A DNA stretch of 64,000 nucleotides from Alteromonas mediterranea DE (GTDB taxonomy: Bacteria; Pseudomonadota; Gammaproteobacteria; Enterobacterales; Alteromonadaceae). The notes under the pieces are model-generated. The model had not been told where the DNA came from, did not search any database, and saw only the letters and a list, made by a program, of their open reading frames with translations. Positions 8,082 to 19,152 of this stretch are shown here, piece after piece; position 1 is the first letter of the stretch; the number at the start of each line of letters is the position of its first letter. A program made the position numbers and the translations under genes. The DNA lies in contig NC_011138.3 of NCBI RefSeq assembly GCF_000020585.3, positions 3,696,662 to 3,760,661 on the forward strand. Reading direction: 5' to 3'.

Positions 8082-10303
8082 TCGTGGTTCTCTAAAAACG
8101 CTAAAAGCGCGTCAAACGGCATGGGTTTCGCGTAAAGGTAACCTTGCGCCTCATCACAGCCTAACTTAATCATGTAGCTAGCCTGCTCTCTTTTTTCCAC
8201 GCCTTCCGCAATGGTTAATAAGCCTAGTTTATTACCTAAGGTAACAATTGTTTCAGCCAGCACTGCACTCGCACCTGGCTTAATATCTTTTACAAAAGAG
8301 CGGTCTACCTTCAGTCGGTCTAGAGGTAACTGCTGCAAGTAACTCATTGATGAAAAACCGGTGCCGAAGTCATCTATCGCTATTTTCACCCCAAATTCTT
8401 TTAGCGAGCGTAATGCATCAATCACTATTTGAGGCTCATCCATAACAACACTCTCTGTAATTTCCAGCTCTAGACGGCTGGGATCACAGTTAGCATTTGA
8501 CAGGGCGTGCTTTACCTTTTCTACAAATAACCTATCTCGGAATTGCGGAATAGAAATGTTGACTGCTACGCGTAGGTGGCCATAGTTTTTTTCTTTCAAT
8601 GCTTGAAGACGGCGGCACGACTCTTCTAATACCCATTCACCAATATCTACGATGAGGCCAGAATACTCTGCGAGGGGTACAAAGATCGCCGGTGAGATAT
8701 ACCCACCATCGCCATCAGGCCACCGCAGTAAACCTTCCATACCCACTACTTTTTCGTTTAGTAAATCTATTTGCGGTTGAAACCAAAGCTCTAGCTTTCG
8801 TGCAGCGAAATCACTTCTAAGACGACGGATCATATCGAGACGCCAGGTTGTCTGGTCTTCAATGTCTTTCGCGTAATATTCAAAGTTATCTGTAAGGTTT
8901 TTCTTAGCGCGGTTTAAGGCAATATTGGTACGCTTTAAAATTTCAATACCAATATTGCGTTTGTTATCTAACTTACAAAATCCAAGTGTCACGTTTACTG
9001 GAAGTGTGTGATCGCCGACTTTAAAAGACGATTGAAAGATAGCGTTAATCGCTTCTGGACAAACCAATTCATCGGGACCAATCAGCCCAAATACGTCCGC
9101 ACCAATACGGCCTTTTTTAACCAATCCATCGAAAGAAGTTTGAAAACGACCACTAATAGCCCGCAGTAATTCGTTTCCCACTTCCTGGCCTAACCCGTCA
9201 TTAACGTCTGAAAAGTGATTAACATCGATAAGGGCCACACTGCAGTTTTCCCCGGCGAATAGGTGGGGCTTATCCAACATGTTAATAAATTCGTTGCGAT
9301 TTGGAAGGCGCGTTAGCCAGTCACGAAACGCTGCATTTCTTAGCTCGTGGAAAAGGTTTACGTTTTCATATCCCACGGAAATGCTCGATAAGAAAACTTC
9401 CAGCAAATGCTTGTCAAGCTCGCTTATTTCATGAGTCTGGCGCACGTATACTGCAGCCTCAAAGCCCGCTCTACTGATATAAAGTACCGAGCAGCTTGGC
9501 TCGAAAATATGCTTTTTAAGCCGTAAACAGCGAACGACGTTTTCTTCTATTTCTATATTTTTAACGTCGGCTACTGGATGATTAATAAACTTAGCATACT
9601 CACCCGCTGCACCTAAAACGTAAACTTCAGAATCATCCCTGTCGAGCAATGAACCTGCTCTTGCACATAACAAGCCTTCTGAATCGAGCCCAATTAAAGA
9701 ACTTATTTGAGTAACGACACCTTCGCAGAATTCTTTTACGGAATGTTCTTCAAACAGGTTAGCCGAGGAGGTAATAATTTTCTCCAAGCCTGCGCGGCTT
9801 TGGCTAATGGTAATAATTTGTTGATAAGAACGCAGAGAAGAGATAATAGTTGTTAGTAGTTTTGCTCGAGTGAGCTCTGTCTTGGTTTTATAGTCATTGA
9901 TATCGTAGACTTTTATGACTTGCTCTTCGGGCGCATATCCTGGCTGACCCGTGCGCAGGATTATTCTCGGCTCGAACAACTTCATATCCTCACGGATGTA
10001 CTTAACTACATCGAAACCAGCGTCATCGGTTTCCATGACCACGTCGAGCAAGATAATAGCAATACTGTTGCTATATTCATGAAGTAACGCTTTAGCCTGC
10101 TTTGCTGAATAAGCGTGGATAAAGTTTAATTTGCGATCGTTTACGACAAGGTCAGACAGCGCAAGGCGCGTAACCGTGTGAATCTCTTCATCATCGTCAA
10201 CAATGAGAATGTTCCAATCTTTGCCCAAGAGAACTTGCTCTTCAACTGAACCATCGTCATCTAAAAAAATCAATTCGTCGTTATCGTAATCCATTGCCGA
10301 CAT
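8078..10303 (-). CDS. Response regulator with DUF3369, GGDEF and EAL domains
   Basis: This 741-residue cytoplasmic regulator has an N-terminal receiver (ILIVDDDEE at about 32, phosphoacceptor Asp in LLDVVM), a DUF3369 sensory linker (about 165-320), a GGDEF domain and a C-terminal EAL domain. The GGDEF site reads GADVF, so cyclase activity is probably lost. The EAL signature reads EGLLRW, but DDFGTGFSS, KVDRSF and the metal-binding ESVVMDE region are intact, so phosphodiesterase activity is plausible. No histidine kinase gene is adjacent. Confidence 0.88.
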   Translation of the reverse strand: MSAMDYDNDELIFLDDDGSVEEQVLLGKDWNILIVDDDEEIHTVTRLALSDLVVNDRKLNFIHAYSAKQAKALLHEYSNSIAIILLDVVMETDDAGFDVVKYIREDMKLFEPRIILRTGQPGYAPEEQVIKVYDINDYKTKTELTRAKLLTTIISSLRSYQQIITISQSRAGLEKIITSSANLFEEHSVKEFCEGVVTQISSLIGLDSEGLLCARAGSLLDRDDSEVYVLGAAGEYAKFINHPVADVKNIEIEENVVRCLRLKKHIFEPSCSVLYISRAGFEAAVYVRQTHEISELDKHLLEVFLSSISVGYENVNLFHELRNAAFRDWLTRLPNRNEFINMLDKPHLFAGENCSVALIDVNHFSDVNDGLGQEVGNELLRAISGRFQTSFDGLVKKGRIGADVFGLIGPDELVCPEAINAIFQSSFKVGDHTLPVNVTLGFCKLDNKRNIGIEILKRTNIALNRAKKNLTDNFEYYAKDIEDQTTWRLDMIRRLRSDFAARKLELWFQPQIDLLNEKVVGMEGLLRWPDGDGGYISPAIFVPLAEYSGLIVDIGEWVLEESCRRLQALKEKNYGHLRVAVNISIPQFRDRLFVEKVKHALSNANCDPSRLELEITESVVMDEPQIVIDALRSLKEFGVKIAIDDFGTGFSSMSYLQQLPLDRLKVDRSFVKDIKPGASAVLAETIVTLGNKLGLLTIAEGVEKREQASYMIKLGCDEAQGYLYAKPMPFDALLAFLENHD

Positions 10304-10444
10304 TACCGCTCATTTCCTCGAAACACACAAAACAAGAACGTATTACTCATAGTCTAAAGCGACGATTACATTGATATATAGGTTACGCAATGCAATAGTG
10401 CTCTCATGTCACATGCCATTTTACATTCAGTCATTTAACCATTT

Positions 10445-11350
10445 ATGAAGATTACACCCCAGCATTTTCCTCAAGAGGTAGAAAAACCACGGCAAGCGGG
10501 AAATGACAGCGCCAAGACTACGGCTGAACAAGCTACTGCAGAAAAAGCGGCCGGTACAGTGAAAGCTGATGCTAGTCGTCAACGCATGCTTTCGTGGTTC
10601 GCACGAGTAGGTATCAGCCCCTCGTTGATGTCTTCTGATCCAAAGAAGCAAAAACATGCATTGGAACGAAGAAAACAAATTTTAGAAACACAAAAAGCGA
10701 GCAATCTTCAAGCTGTTTTAAATATAGCACTAAATGTGACAATCAACGAACAAACTAGCGATAATCTTGACCCTGATTGGTTTTTCGCATTTAGTACCAT
10801 GGCTGAAGAGATTTACAGCCAGCCCATGCAGGAATTATGGGGTAAAATTTTCGCAGTGGAAGTCGCACGGCCCGGTAGCTTTTCTTTAAGAACACTTCAG
10901 CTATTAAAAACGCTCACACATCGCGACGCTAAAGTGTTTAATAAAGCCGTTAATATCGCCAGCCGCAGAAATAACGACGCAGTACCGCGTATATTGGTGG
11001 GCTATCACAAACGCAAGGGGCTGCTCTCGCTGTTTAAACGCCCCGTGCCAGAGCAAATAAATTTAGCTACAGTTGGATTAAGTTATCCCGACTTATTGTC
11101 GTTACAAGAAATGAAGTTAATTTACGCCAGCGAGATTGAAAGTGGCGTATATGCCGAAGGGCAACAGGTTACATGGCGGTGTGTGAATGAGAATATGACC
11201 TTAACCTGTAAAACCTCCGATGTTGCACTGGTGTATTACAAGTTCACCTCTGTAGGTAGCGAGCTTTACAAACTTGTCACCAAATCACCCAACAACGCTT
11301 ACCTTCAAGAATTAAAGGCGGTATTAGGCGAGGTATTTAACATAAGCTAA
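10445..11350 (+). CDS. TIGR03899 family protein
   Basis: This 301-residue protein matches the TIGR03899/DUF2806-like family of marine gammaproteobacteria. The conserved core runs from about residue 80 to 260 and includes [28 protein letters not shown] and PGSFSLRTL. The first ~60 residues are charged and probably disordered. No signal peptide or membrane span is seen. The 3' end overlaps cysH on the opposite strand by four bases. Function is unknown. Confidence 0.8.
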   Translation: MKITPQHFPQEVEKPRQAGNDSAKTTAEQATAEKAAGTVKADASRQRMLSWFARVGISPSLMSSDPKKQKHALERRKQILETQKASNLQAVLNIALNVTINEQTSDNLDPDWFFAFSTMAEEIYSQPMQELWGKIFAVEVARPGSFSLRTLQLLKTLTHRDAKVFNKAVNIASRRNNDAVPRILVGYHKRKGLLSLFKRPVPEQINLATVGLSYPDLLSLQEMKLIYASEIESGVYAEGQQVTWRCVNENMTLTCKTSDVALVYYKFTSVGSELYKLVTKSPNNAYLQELKAVLGEVFNIS

Positions 11351-12093
11351 ATACCATCACCAAACTCGTGTAAACCGCATTCACGTTTTAACCCAAAGAA
11401 ACGGGTATCTTGTTCACTCATTCCTTCTTGAAGAGATTGCGTGGTGTGCCAGTCACCAATAGACACGTAACCCTGCTCCCATAGCGGATGATAGGACAAC
11501 TCGTTATCTTTAAGATAATAGTGCAAGTCCTTGTTGCTCCAATCGATAATAGGGTAAAGCTTAAACTGCTGCCCTACCTTTTGCAGCACAGGCAATTTTC
11601 CTCGGGTATCAGACTGGCTTCGGCGTAATCCCGCGAACCAGGTTCCCGCATTCAACTCGCGTAACGCACGCTGCATTGGCTCAACTTTGTTCAATTTATT
11701 GTATTTCTCAATACCTTCAACACCTTGTTCCCAAAGCCTGCCAAACCTCGCCTCTTGCCACGCGGATGACATGTCAGCACGATAAACATGTAAGTTTAGG
11801 TTTAGCTTTTCTACAAGCTCATCAATGAACTTGTAGGTTTCTGGGAACAGATAGCCAGTATCGGTAAGCACAACCGGAATATCCGGCTGTACCTGCGTAA
11901 GCATGTGCAGCATAACTGCCGATTGCGCTCCGAAGCTCGAAGACACAATATGTGTATCTGGCAAGTTATTGAGCGCCCAAGCTACTCGCTGTTGCGCTGT
12001 CGTTTTTTCCAACATGTCATTGATATCAGCAAGGGCTTCCTTGCTGATATCAAGCGTAAGCGGCTGCTGCTTTTCTGCTGTACTATTGGTCAT
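11347..12093 (-). CDS. cysH: Phosphoadenosine phosphosulfate reductase
   Basis: CysH reduces PAPS to sulfite with thioredoxin. The 248-residue protein has the substrate-binding [13 protein letters not shown] near residue 52, DTGYLFPET, and the C-terminal ECGLHEFG holding the single catalytic cysteine. The absence of the extra CC pairs of APS reductases favours PAPS as substrate. Its start overlaps the end of cysI, so it is the last gene of a cysJ-cysI-cysH operon. Confidence 0.95.
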   Translation of the reverse strand: MTNSTAEKQQPLTLDISKEALADINDMLEKTTAQQRVAWALNNLPDTHIVSSSFGAQSAVMLHMLTQVQPDIPVVLTDTGYLFPETYKFIDELVEKLNLNLHVYRADMSSAWQEARFGRLWEQGVEGIEKYNKLNKVEPMQRALRELNAGTWFAGLRRSQSDTRGKLPVLQKVGQQFKLYPIIDWSNKDLHYYLKDNELSYHPLWEQGYVSIGDWHTTQSLQEGMSEQDTRFFGLKRECGLHEFGDGI

Positions 12094-13804
12094 AGAAATC
12101 CCGTGCGGAGTCTACTACTGGTTTGACAACACCAGCGCGAACAACATAATCACCAAAAGCTTCTCCTGAATCACGCTCTTTAGCCCACTGGCCAAGCAGC
12201 GTATCAAGCTCTGCCATGATTTCTTGCTCGCTTATATTTTCTCGATACATACGCGGAATACGCGTACCTTCGCGGTTACCACCTAAGTGAAGGTTGTACT
12301 TACCCGGCCCTTTTCCTACCAGGCCAACTTCTGAAAGCATGGCGCGACCACAGCCGTTCGGGCAGCCTGTCACGCGGAAGATAACGCTATCTTCTTCAAG
12401 ACCGTGCTTGGCAAGTAAGCCTTCTAGTTCGGTAACGGCATCAGGTAGATAACGTTCTGCCTCTGCCATGGCTAGCGGACAGGTTGGCAATGCAACACAG
12501 GCCATAGAGTCTAAGCGCTGATTAGAAATTGATGGCGCTATTAGTCCATGTTCACGCGCCAGGGCTTCTATCTTGTCTTTGTCTTGTGGCGGAACCCCAG
12601 CAATAATCAAGTTCTGGTTTGCAGTTAAACGGAAATCCCCTTTATGAATTTTGGCAATTTCTGCACAGCCCGTTTTTAGCGTTTTACCTGGGTAATCTAA
12701 AATACGACCATTTTCGATAAACACGGTAAGGTGGTATTTACCATCAATCCCTTCTACCCAGCCAAATCGGTCGCCACGGTCAGTAAACTCGTAAGGGCGG
12801 CTCTCTTGGAATGTTACGCCCGCGCGCTTTTCTACTTCCGCTTTAAAGTTATCTACACCAACGCGCTCTAACGTATATTTTGTCTTCGCGTTTTTACGAT
12901 TAACTCGGTTACCCCAGTCACGCTGAGTTGTGACAACCGCAGCGGCTACGTCTAGCGTATTTTCCAGCGGTATAAACCCAAAGTCAGACGCTTTACGCGG
13001 ATACGTGCTCTTGTCGCCGTGGGTCATTGCAAGGCCACCACCAACAAGTACGTTGAAGCCAACTAGCTGCCCGTTTTCCGCAATGGCAACAAAGTTAAGG
13101 TCGTTTGCGTGAACGTCTACATCGTTTTGCGGCGGAATAACTACCGTTGTTTTAAACTTACGCGGTAAGTAGTTGTCACCCAAAATAGGTTCAACAGGCT
13201 TTTCGGTTGTTTCAACTTTTTCGCCGTCTAGCCAAATTTCGGCATAGGCACGAGTTTTAGGAAGTAAGTGCTCACTTATCTTTTTAGCCCACTCATAAGC
13301 GTGCAAGTGCAACTCTGATTCCACAGGGTTAGAGGTACACAGCACGTTTCGGTTTACGTCACCAGCAGTTGCGATAGAGTCGATACCGACCTTATTCAAG
13401 GTTTGGTGCATTAATTTTATCTGTGGCTTTAACACGCCGTGAAACTGGAACGTTTGACGGGTAGTTAAACGGATGCTGCCGTACATTGTATGGTCGTCTG
13501 CAAACTTATCGATGGCTAGCCACTGATCAGGGGTAATAACACCACCGGGTAGACGCGCACGTAGCATAACGTTGTGAAGCGGCTCTAGCTTCTGTTTAGC
13601 ACGTTCAGCGCGAATATCGCGATCGTCTTGTTGATACATACCGTGAAAACGAATTAGCTGGAAGTTATCAGCCGTAAAGCCACCAGTAAGATCATCTTTT
13701 AGATCTGTCGTGATAGTGCCGCGCAAGTTGTTGCTTTCGCGCTTTAAGCGCTCGTTGTCAGCCAGTTTGCCCTCAACGATAAATGGTGATTTTTCGTTAC
13801 TCAT
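12083..13804 (-). CDS. cysI: Sulfite reductase (NADPH) hemoprotein beta-subunit
   Basis: CysI performs the six-electron reduction of sulfite to sulfide at a siroheme coupled to a 4Fe-4S cluster. The 573-residue protein has the two cysteine motifs that bind the cluster and siroheme, [16 protein letters not shown] and [11 protein letters not shown], plus siroheme-contact arginines in the N-terminal half ([12 protein letters not shown]). Length fits the E. coli protein (570). It overlaps cysJ by one base and cysH by eleven. Confidence 0.97.
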   Translation of the reverse strand: MSNEKSPFIVEGKLADNERLKRESNNLRGTITTDLKDDLTGGFTADNFQLIRFHGMYQQDDRDIRAERAKQKLEPLHNVMLRARLPGGVITPDQWLAIDKFADDHTMYGSIRLTTRQTFQFHGVLKPQIKLMHQTLNKVGIDSIATAGDVNRNVLCTSNPVESELHLHAYEWAKKISEHLLPKTRAYAEIWLDGEKVETTEKPVEPILGDNYLPRKFKTTVVIPPQNDVDVHANDLNFVAIAENGQLVGFNVLVGGGLAMTHGDKSTYPRKASDFGFIPLENTLDVAAAVVTTQRDWGNRVNRKNAKTKYTLERVGVDNFKAEVEKRAGVTFQESRPYEFTDRGDRFGWVEGIDGKYHLTVFIENGRILDYPGKTLKTGCAEIAKIHKGDFRLTANQNLIIAGVPPQDKDKIEALAREHGLIAPSISNQRLDSMACVALPTCPLAMAEAERYLPDAVTELEGLLAKHGLEEDSVIFRVTGCPNGCGRAMLSEVGLVGKGPGKYNLHLGGNREGTRIPRMYRENISEQEIMAELDTLLGQWAKERDSGEAFGDYVVRAGVVKPVVDSARDFYDQ

Positions 13805-15630
13805 TAATAGACATCCTTCTGATAACGCTTCGCTTTTCGTAACTCTACAATATAGGCTTTGGCATCGGCTTCTGACTTACCGCCGTGCTCTTGCACTATA
13901 GTAATTAGGGCATTTTCAACATCTTTCGCCATGTGCATTGCATCGCCACACACATAGAAATGTGCGCCCTGTTCTAGCCATTCGTACACCTCTTTACCGT
14001 GTTCAAGTAAACGGTGTTGAACGTATACTTTCTCTTCCTGATCACGGGAGAACGCCAGCGTAATTTTATCTAGCAGGCCTTCTTTAACGTAACCTTGCCA
14101 CTCTACTTGATACAAGAAATCTTGCGTAAAGTGTGGGTTGCCAAAGAACAACCAGTTTTTGCCTTCAGCGCCTTGTACGTCACGCTCTTGCATAAACGAT
14201 CTAAACGGTGCAATACCTGTGCCTGGTCCCACCATAATAACAGGAGTATTCGGATCAGCCGGCAAGCGGAAGTTGTCGTTGTTTTCAACAAACACATCAA
14301 CTTCACCGTTTTCCTCTAAATACTCACAAAGGAAACCCGACGCACCACCTTGGTGACGATGGCCGAACGCTTCATAATCAACGTGCGCCACAGTTAAATG
14401 AACTTCTTCTTCAACTTCTGCTTGGCTTGACGCAATTGAATACAAGCGTGGGGTAAGCGGGCGAAGTGCTTCAACCAGCTGCTGTTCTGAAATCTTACCT
14501 GGGTGGTCGCGAGCAATATCGATAATCTGACGCTCGGCCATATAAGTGCGAAGCTGCGCTTTATCTTCCATGAGCGTCGCTAGCGTTTCAGAGCCTGTTG
14601 CTGCTTGGTACGACTTAATAAAGTTAGGGTAGCTTAACGTTAATTCTAGCTTTGAAGTTAATGCATCAGTAAGTGACATAGTTGCGTCACCCACAGTTAC
14701 CTCTGCATCACCGTTTAACGACAATATGCTAATAAGTTCAGATACTAACGACGGCGCATTTTTAAACCAAACACCAAGCGCATCGCCTGGTTGGTAAGTA
14801 ATGCCGCTATCCTCTAAGCTTATTTCGATATGGCGGATGTCTTTGATTGAATCACGCCCTGTGATTTTTTGAGACTCAATTAAGGTTGCTTTGAACGGTG
14901 CCTTTTTGGTGTAAGTTTGCGCCGCAACACCTTGCACTGCTGCGCCAGTTTGTGCCGCTACCGCAGTTTGCGGTGCTGCACTAAAGTCTTCTTTTAACGA
15001 CTCGATTAATTTAGCTAACCACGCTTGTGCTTCAGCTTCATAATCAACATCACAGTCAAGACGCTCAATAATCGCTTTGCCACCCAGTTTACCTAGGCGC
15101 TCATCAAAATCTTTACCTGTCTGGCAAAAGAACTCGTAACTGCTGTCACCTAACCCCACTACAGCATATTTGGTATTGGCAAGTTTTGGCGCTTTCTTGC
15201 CTGCCAAAAACTCGTGCAGTTCAATGGCATCATCCGGTGCATCGCCTTCCCCGTGAGTACTAACAAATACTGCAACGTGGGTTTCCGACTTCAAGTTACG
15301 TGGCTTGTAATCTGCCATGCTAACTAGCTTGCTGTTGAAGCCCGCTTCTTCAGCTTTAGCTTGACACTGAGCCGCTAAACCTTTTGCGTTACCGGTTTGC
15401 GACCCGTACAAAATAGTAAGCGTTGGCGCGTCACCAGCACCGACTGCTGGAGCACTTTGCAATGCTGGTGCAATCGAACCGCCTTGTGCAGCCGCCATGC
15501 CTGCTGCATAGCCACTTACCCAAGTAAGTTGATCACGATTTAAGCCTGCAATGGCTTGCGTAATCGCATTCCACTGCTGTTCGTTTAATACCGCGCCTGG
15601 CGCTGAGTTCGAATTAGAATCTTGTGACAT
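13804..15630 (-). CDS. cysJ: Sulfite reductase (NADPH) flavoprotein alpha-subunit
   Basis: CysJ passes electrons from NADPH through FAD and FMN to CysI. The 608-residue protein has a flavodoxin domain (about 70-210: [25 protein letters not shown]), then an FAD-binding domain (RLYSIASSQ) and an NADP-binding domain ([29 protein letters not shown]). The C-terminus RYQKDVY matches the family. It is first in the cysJIH operon. The 198-bp upstream region is the likely site of control; no CysB site could be identified by eye. Confidence 0.97.
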   Translation of the reverse strand: MSQDSNSNSAPGAVLNEQQWNAITQAIAGLNRDQLTWVSGYAAGMAAAQGGSIAPALQSAPAVGAGDAPTLTILYGSQTGNAKGLAAQCQAKAEEAGFNSKLVSMADYKPRNLKSETHVAVFVSTHGEGDAPDDAIELHEFLAGKKAPKLANTKYAVVGLGDSSYEFFCQTGKDFDERLGKLGGKAIIERLDCDVDYEAEAQAWLAKLIESLKEDFSAAPQTAVAAQTGAAVQGVAAQTYTKKAPFKATLIESQKITGRDSIKDIRHIEISLEDSGITYQPGDALGVWFKNAPSLVSELISILSLNGDAEVTVGDATMSLTDALTSKLELTLSYPNFIKSYQAATGSETLATLMEDKAQLRTYMAERQIIDIARDHPGKISEQQLVEALRPLTPRLYSIASSQAEVEEEVHLTVAHVDYEAFGHRHQGGASGFLCEYLEENGEVDVFVENNDNFRLPADPNTPVIMVGPGTGIAPFRSFMQERDVQGAEGKNWLFFGNPHFTQDFLYQVEWQGYVKEGLLDKITLAFSRDQEEKVYVQHRLLEHGKEVYEWLEQGAHFYVCGDAMHMAKDVENALITIVQEHGGKSEADAKAYIVELRKAKRYQKDVY

Positions 15631-15774
15631 AGTCTTTTAGCCTTTTATCAATGGCGCTAAGGCTAACGGCTTTCTACAAGAAGAGAAAAGAATAAATGAA
15701 ACTTTTTTATTACTGAAAGTGCTAATGACACTATGAATAAGTAATAACGGGAAGAAATTACGCTTACTCATAGC

Positions 15775-15811
15775 AAAAGGGCGTGAACTGCAAAAGCAGT
15801 CACGCCCTTTA
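15775..15811 (-). terminator. Terminator of the TIGR04219 operon
   Basis: A long hairpin (GGGCGTGA and CTGC paired with GCAG and TCACGCCC, loop AAAA, one bulge) is followed on the minus strand by TTTT. Confidence 0.75.
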
Positions 15812-15828
15812 AAATCAATACCTAACGA

Positions 15829-16584
15829 CTAGAAATGAAGCTCTAAACCAGCAAATACACCGTCAAATTCCATGTCTGCATACACGTCATCAAGGTCTTC
15901 TATATCTACTGTTACGTTTCTGTAACCCACCTGAAGTGTCATATCAACGGCTAAACTTTCAATAAACGAATATTGAACGGCTGCTTGATAGTCACTTAAC
16001 TCGTGATCGTCAAACGACAAATAGCTACCTTCAAAGTACGCTGACAAACCGGTAAAAGGTAAGCCTAACTGAACTTTGGAATAGGCCATAGGCACAATAC
16101 CTGAAAACTCTGCTGAACCGCTTGTATCACTCGCTGTATCAACGACAAATAATGCTCCGTCGATATATTTTGCATTCACACCGAGGTCAAAGCTTACTAA
16201 GTCATTATCAAACAGCTCGTAGTACAGAATAAAGTCTGTTGCATCTAACTCTATATCTGTATTTACCGTCGTACTTTCAGAAAACAGTTCGCCATCAAAC
16301 GTGAACGTTGAATCTAGCGTTGTGGTACCTGAATTGTCTAGCGTAGTGTGGTTAACCTTAACGTTAGGCAAGAAAGGCACTGGATGTTCAAAGGCAATAT
16401 ATAGCGCCGTATTGGTCTCATCATCAAAATTAAAGTCGGCTGTGTTATTGCTATCAGCAAAGCCACCTTGGGTATCGGTTTGCCAAACTTGAGCACCAAC
16501 ATAAACGCCTGCGATAGTGTCTGCTTGAGATGAAACTGAAAATAATGCGCATCCCAATGCGGCAGCTATAAGACCTTTTTTCAT
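15829..16584 (-). CDS. TIGR04219 family outer membrane beta-barrel protein
   Basis: The 251-residue protein starts with a signal peptide (cleavage after SSQA) and continues with alternating amphipathic strands, ending in the aromatic GLELHF typical of outer-membrane barrels recognised by BamA. The start VGAQVWQTDTQG and the segment KVNHTTLDNSG fit the TIGR04219 family. It lies 3 bp downstream of the DUF2333 gene, so the two are co-transcribed. Acidic stretches (DIEDLDDVYAD) suggest exposed loops. Function is unknown. Confidence 0.8.
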   Translation of the reverse strand: MKKGLIAAALGCALFSVSSQADTIAGVYVGAQVWQTDTQGGFADSNNTADFNFDDETNTALYIAFEHPVPFLPNVKVNHTTLDNSGTTTLDSTFTFDGELFSESTTVNTDIELDATDFILYYELFDNDLVSFDLGVNAKYIDGALFVVDTASDTSGSAEFSGIVPMAYSKVQLGLPFTGLSAYFEGSYLSFDDHELSDYQAAVQYSFIESLAVDMTLQVGYRNVTVDIEDLDDVYADMEFDGVFAGLELHF

Positions 16585-16587
16585 TAA

Positions 16588-17580
16588 TTATCCTTGATTA
16601 AGAAGTTCTGATATTTCAATTAAAGCAGCGTTTGCGCGAGAAATATAGTTTGCCATCACTAGAGAGTGATTCGCTAACATACCAAAGCCACTGCCATTTA
16701 AAATCATCGGACTGAATACAGACTGTTGTGTTGCTTCCAGTTCGCGAATAATTTGCTGAAGACTCACTAATGCGTTCTTATCTTCAAGCACATCGTTAAA
16801 TTCAATTTCTACAGCTTTAAGGAAATGTAGTAGAGCCCATGTTGCCCCACGCGCTTCATAAAAATTATTATCTAACTTCCACCAGCTTGTCTGAACAACG
16901 CGTTGGTTGATGCTAGGCGTAGATTGTTTCGCATTAGCATCGCCAGCTAAATCTGTATTAATTCTAGCAGATCCTACGCTGGCACTTAATCTTTGTGAAT
17001 AACTACCTAGGCGTTTTTCTACCTGCTTCAACCATTCGCGCAGATTGTCTGCACGCGTATAAAATTGACTATCTGAATTTCGCGTGTTTGCCAGCTCGTC
17101 GCGGTATTTTTTCAGAAGCTCAATACCTTCAGCATAGCTAGATTCAGAAGACGGTAATGCCCAACTTTTATGGTCCATATTAAATTTGGGATGAGCTTTA
17201 GTAAGGTAAGGGTTTTCAATCGATTGAGACTGTGAGCGGCTAAAGTCTTTGCGCATTGAAAGCGCTAAGTCGCGCACCATCTCCAATGCTCCAAACTCCC
17301 ACGCTGGCATATTGTCTAAAAAGACGCTAGGGGGAATAACGTCATTTGAAAGATAACCACCAGGTTTATTAAGCAAGGTTTCAGACACGTCTATCATGGT
17401 GGTTGTAAGTGTATAACCCGCAATATTCGTTGGGTTTTCTACTGATGAGTTTTGTTCTAAACGCTTTCTTATATCAAAAGTATCTGGCGAAAGGCTCCAA
17501 TACCACCCGATAAGCCAGAACAGAAGAAAAATCACCACAGCGACAATCGCTATCCGTTTTGAGTTAATTGATTGTCTCAT
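16588..17580 (-). CDS. DUF2333 family membrane-anchored protein
   Basis: The 330-residue protein has one N-terminal membrane segment (about residues 9-28) and a large presumably periplasmic domain with GYTLTTTMIDVSETLLNKPGG and a C-terminal helical region with MLANHSLVMANYISRANAA. These match the DUF2333 family. The gene is the first of a two-gene unit with the outer-membrane barrel gene, suggesting an envelope role. No catalytic motif is seen. Confidence 0.8.
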   Translation of the reverse strand: MRQSINSKRIAIVAVVIFLLFWLIGWYWSLSPDTFDIRKRLEQNSSVENPTNIAGYTLTTTMIDVSETLLNKPGGYLSNDVIPPSVFLDNMPAWEFGALEMVRDLALSMRKDFSRSQSQSIENPYLTKAHPKFNMDHKSWALPSSESSYAEGIELLKKYRDELANTRNSDSQFYTRADNLREWLKQVEKRLGSYSQRLSASVGSARINTDLAGDANAKQSTPSINQRVVQTSWWKLDNNFYEARGATWALLHFLKAVEIEFNDVLEDKNALVSLQQIIRELEATQQSVFSPMILNGSGFGMLANHSLVMANYISRANAALIEISELLNQG

Positions 17581-17736
17581 CTAAACACCAACCTTCCTGT
17601 TAAATAGCAAATAGCCGAGCACCGTCAGCTATTTGAGTTTATTAATACTATGCGAATAATGCGTAACCTTTATGACGGCTACTTATATATCACCATTTTT
17701 TACTACGTTAACACAATTTAAATCTATTTATATTAG

Positions 17737-18099
17737 TTATAAAGTATGGTGCATACTTTGATCATTTCGCTGCTTATACGCGGCAGAGTTCCGATTTTTC
17801 AACGCATATAGCGCAATAACGATAAGAATTATGGGCCAAAATGCACTAACGCCCACAACTAATAAAGCTAAAAACCCTGCGCTTAGGGCTAATAGTATTG
17901 TTCCCATCACACTCACCGCTACCACGAAACCCACAATGGCTAGTACTACGCCAATAAGCGACAGAACCGCTACGTTCTCCCAAGGGCTTAAAAGCTGGTC
18001 AGACATAATAATATGCATGCCCAGCCAGCTATCAACTAAGCTACCTAAGCAATTCACCAATATAATGGCTATCACCAATGCAATCAGAAAGTTTTTCAT
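17737..18099 (-). CDS. Small multi-pass membrane protein in psp cluster
   Basis: The real start is the ATG at 18099 (MKNFLIALVIAI), which overlaps the pspC-like stop as TAATG, giving 120 residues. Longer upstream extensions run back into the pspC-like gene and are Cys-rich nonsense. Four hydrophobic segments cover most of the protein, ending in a short basic tail. By position it belongs to the phage-shock operon. It does not resemble PspB or PspD in any way visible by eye. Confidence 0.7.
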   Translation of the reverse strand: MKNFLIALVIAIILVNCLGSLVDSWLGMHIIMSDQLLSPWENVAVLSLIGVVLAIVGFVVAVSVMGTILLALSAGFLALLVVGVSAFWPIILIVIALYALKNRNSAAYKQRNDQSMHHTL

Positions 18100-18299
18100 T
18101 ACACTAGCCTCGGTAATAAGATAACCGCAGCAACATACGCAACAAGCGTAATAGGTGTGGCCATAAACAGCCCCAACACCGCCGCCGCTCTTACCCATAC
18201 TGCGTCTATATCAAAATAGCGTGCAACGCCTGCACACACACCAGAAATAATTCCAGCATCAAGATCTCTATAAATACGTTTCTGCGTCGGTACTTTCAT
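18099..18299 (-). CDS. pspC: PspC domain protein
   Basis: The 66-residue protein is almost entirely a PspC domain: KRIYRDLDAGIISGVCAGVARYFDID followed by one membrane helix. E. coli PspC is an inner-membrane partner that recruits PspA during envelope stress; this version lacks the longer C-terminal region. GGAG is 3 nt from ATG 18302 and 6 nt from ATG 18299, so the latter is preferred. It sits between pspA and the small membrane protein gene. Confidence 0.82.
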   Translation of the reverse strand: MKVPTQKRIYRDLDAGIISGVCAGVARYFDIDAVWVRAAAVLGLFMATPITLVAYVAAVILLPRLV

Positions 18300-18362
18300 C
18301 ATTTTCTCCAAAAATTCTTAATTTCGACAGTCACAATACGGGGCGGCGGTACTCAAGGTCGC

Positions 18363-19031
18363 TTAAGCGACCTTGCTCTTTTTAAGCTCAGCCAACTCCC
18401 TTTCAATTGTTTCATCTGCCTGCATTGCATCGAACTCAGCCTGAAGAGAGGTCGCTTCACTTGATTTAGTTAAGTCATAAGCATCGACTTGAGCTTCTAA
18501 GTGATCGATTCGCTGTTCGTAATTTTCAAAGCGTGTCATGGCATCATCTATCTTACTTTCATGATCCGCTTGCTTAACTTTTAAGCGTGTTTGCGCTGAA
18601 TTTTTTCGTTGAACTAAGGTTTTTTGCTTCGCTTTGGCTTCTGCCAGTTTTGTGTTCAGTCTTGCAGTATCACCTTGGATTTTTTCAATGCTGTCGGCCA
18701 AATGACCTTCTTGCTCTTCAAGGGATGTCAGTTTCACTACATACTTCTGCTTTTCCATTAGCGCTGCTTTAGCTAATGACTCTTTATCGTTGTTCATCGC
18801 AATCTGAGCTTTGTGTTGCCAGCCATCCACTTCTTTTTTCGCAGCGTCAATATGTCGCGCTAACGTTTTTTGCTGTGCGATATAGCGGGCGGCATCGGTG
18901 CGAACTTCAACTAACGTTTCTTCCATTTCCTGAATGATCAAGCGAATAATTTTTTCAGGATCTTCAGCTTTGTCTAACATTGCGTTGATATTTGCTTGAA
19001 CAATATCGTTAATGCGCGAAAACATACCCAT
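18363..19031 (-). CDS. pspA: Phage shock protein A
   Basis: PspA is the ESCRT-III-like effector that supports damaged inner membrane and in enterobacteria also inhibits PspF. The 222-residue coiled-coil protein has the family N-terminus MGMFSRINDIVQANINAMLDKAEDPEK. The length equals E. coli PspA when started at ATG 19031, which is preceded by GGAGA; an in-frame TTG at 19049 is ignored. It is first in the cluster and lies about 100 bp below a -24/-12 type promoter. No pspF gene is in the window. Confidence 0.93.
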   Translation of the reverse strand: MGMFSRINDIVQANINAMLDKAEDPEKIIRLIIQEMEETLVEVRTDAARYIAQQKTLARHIDAAKKEVDGWQHKAQIAMNNDKESLAKAALMEKQKYVVKLTSLEEQEGHLADSIEKIQGDTARLNTKLAEAKAKQKTLVQRKNSAQTRLKVKQADHESKIDDAMTRFENYEQRIDHLEAQVDAYDLTKSSEATSLQAEFDAMQADETIERELAELKKSKVA

Positions 19032-19135
19032 GATTATTTCTCCGTTCAAAATAGTATTTTGGTTTCCAGCATTTCTTGTTTATCTGATCCGACGCTGGTT
19101 GCCACTGACTGAGTTCTTCTCAACACCATAACTAT

Positions 19136-19152
19136 TACAATCACTGTGCCAG
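19136..19152 (-). promoter_or_regulatory. Predicted sigma-54 promoter of pspA
   Basis: On the minus strand CTGGCACAGTGATTGTA fits the -24/-12 consensus (TGGCAC, five bases, TTGC) with one departure (TTGT). It lies about 105 bp upstream of pspA, and the DNA further upstream is AT-rich, suitable for IHF and an enhancer-binding protein. Phage-shock operons are classically sigma-54 dependent. Confidence 0.6.
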
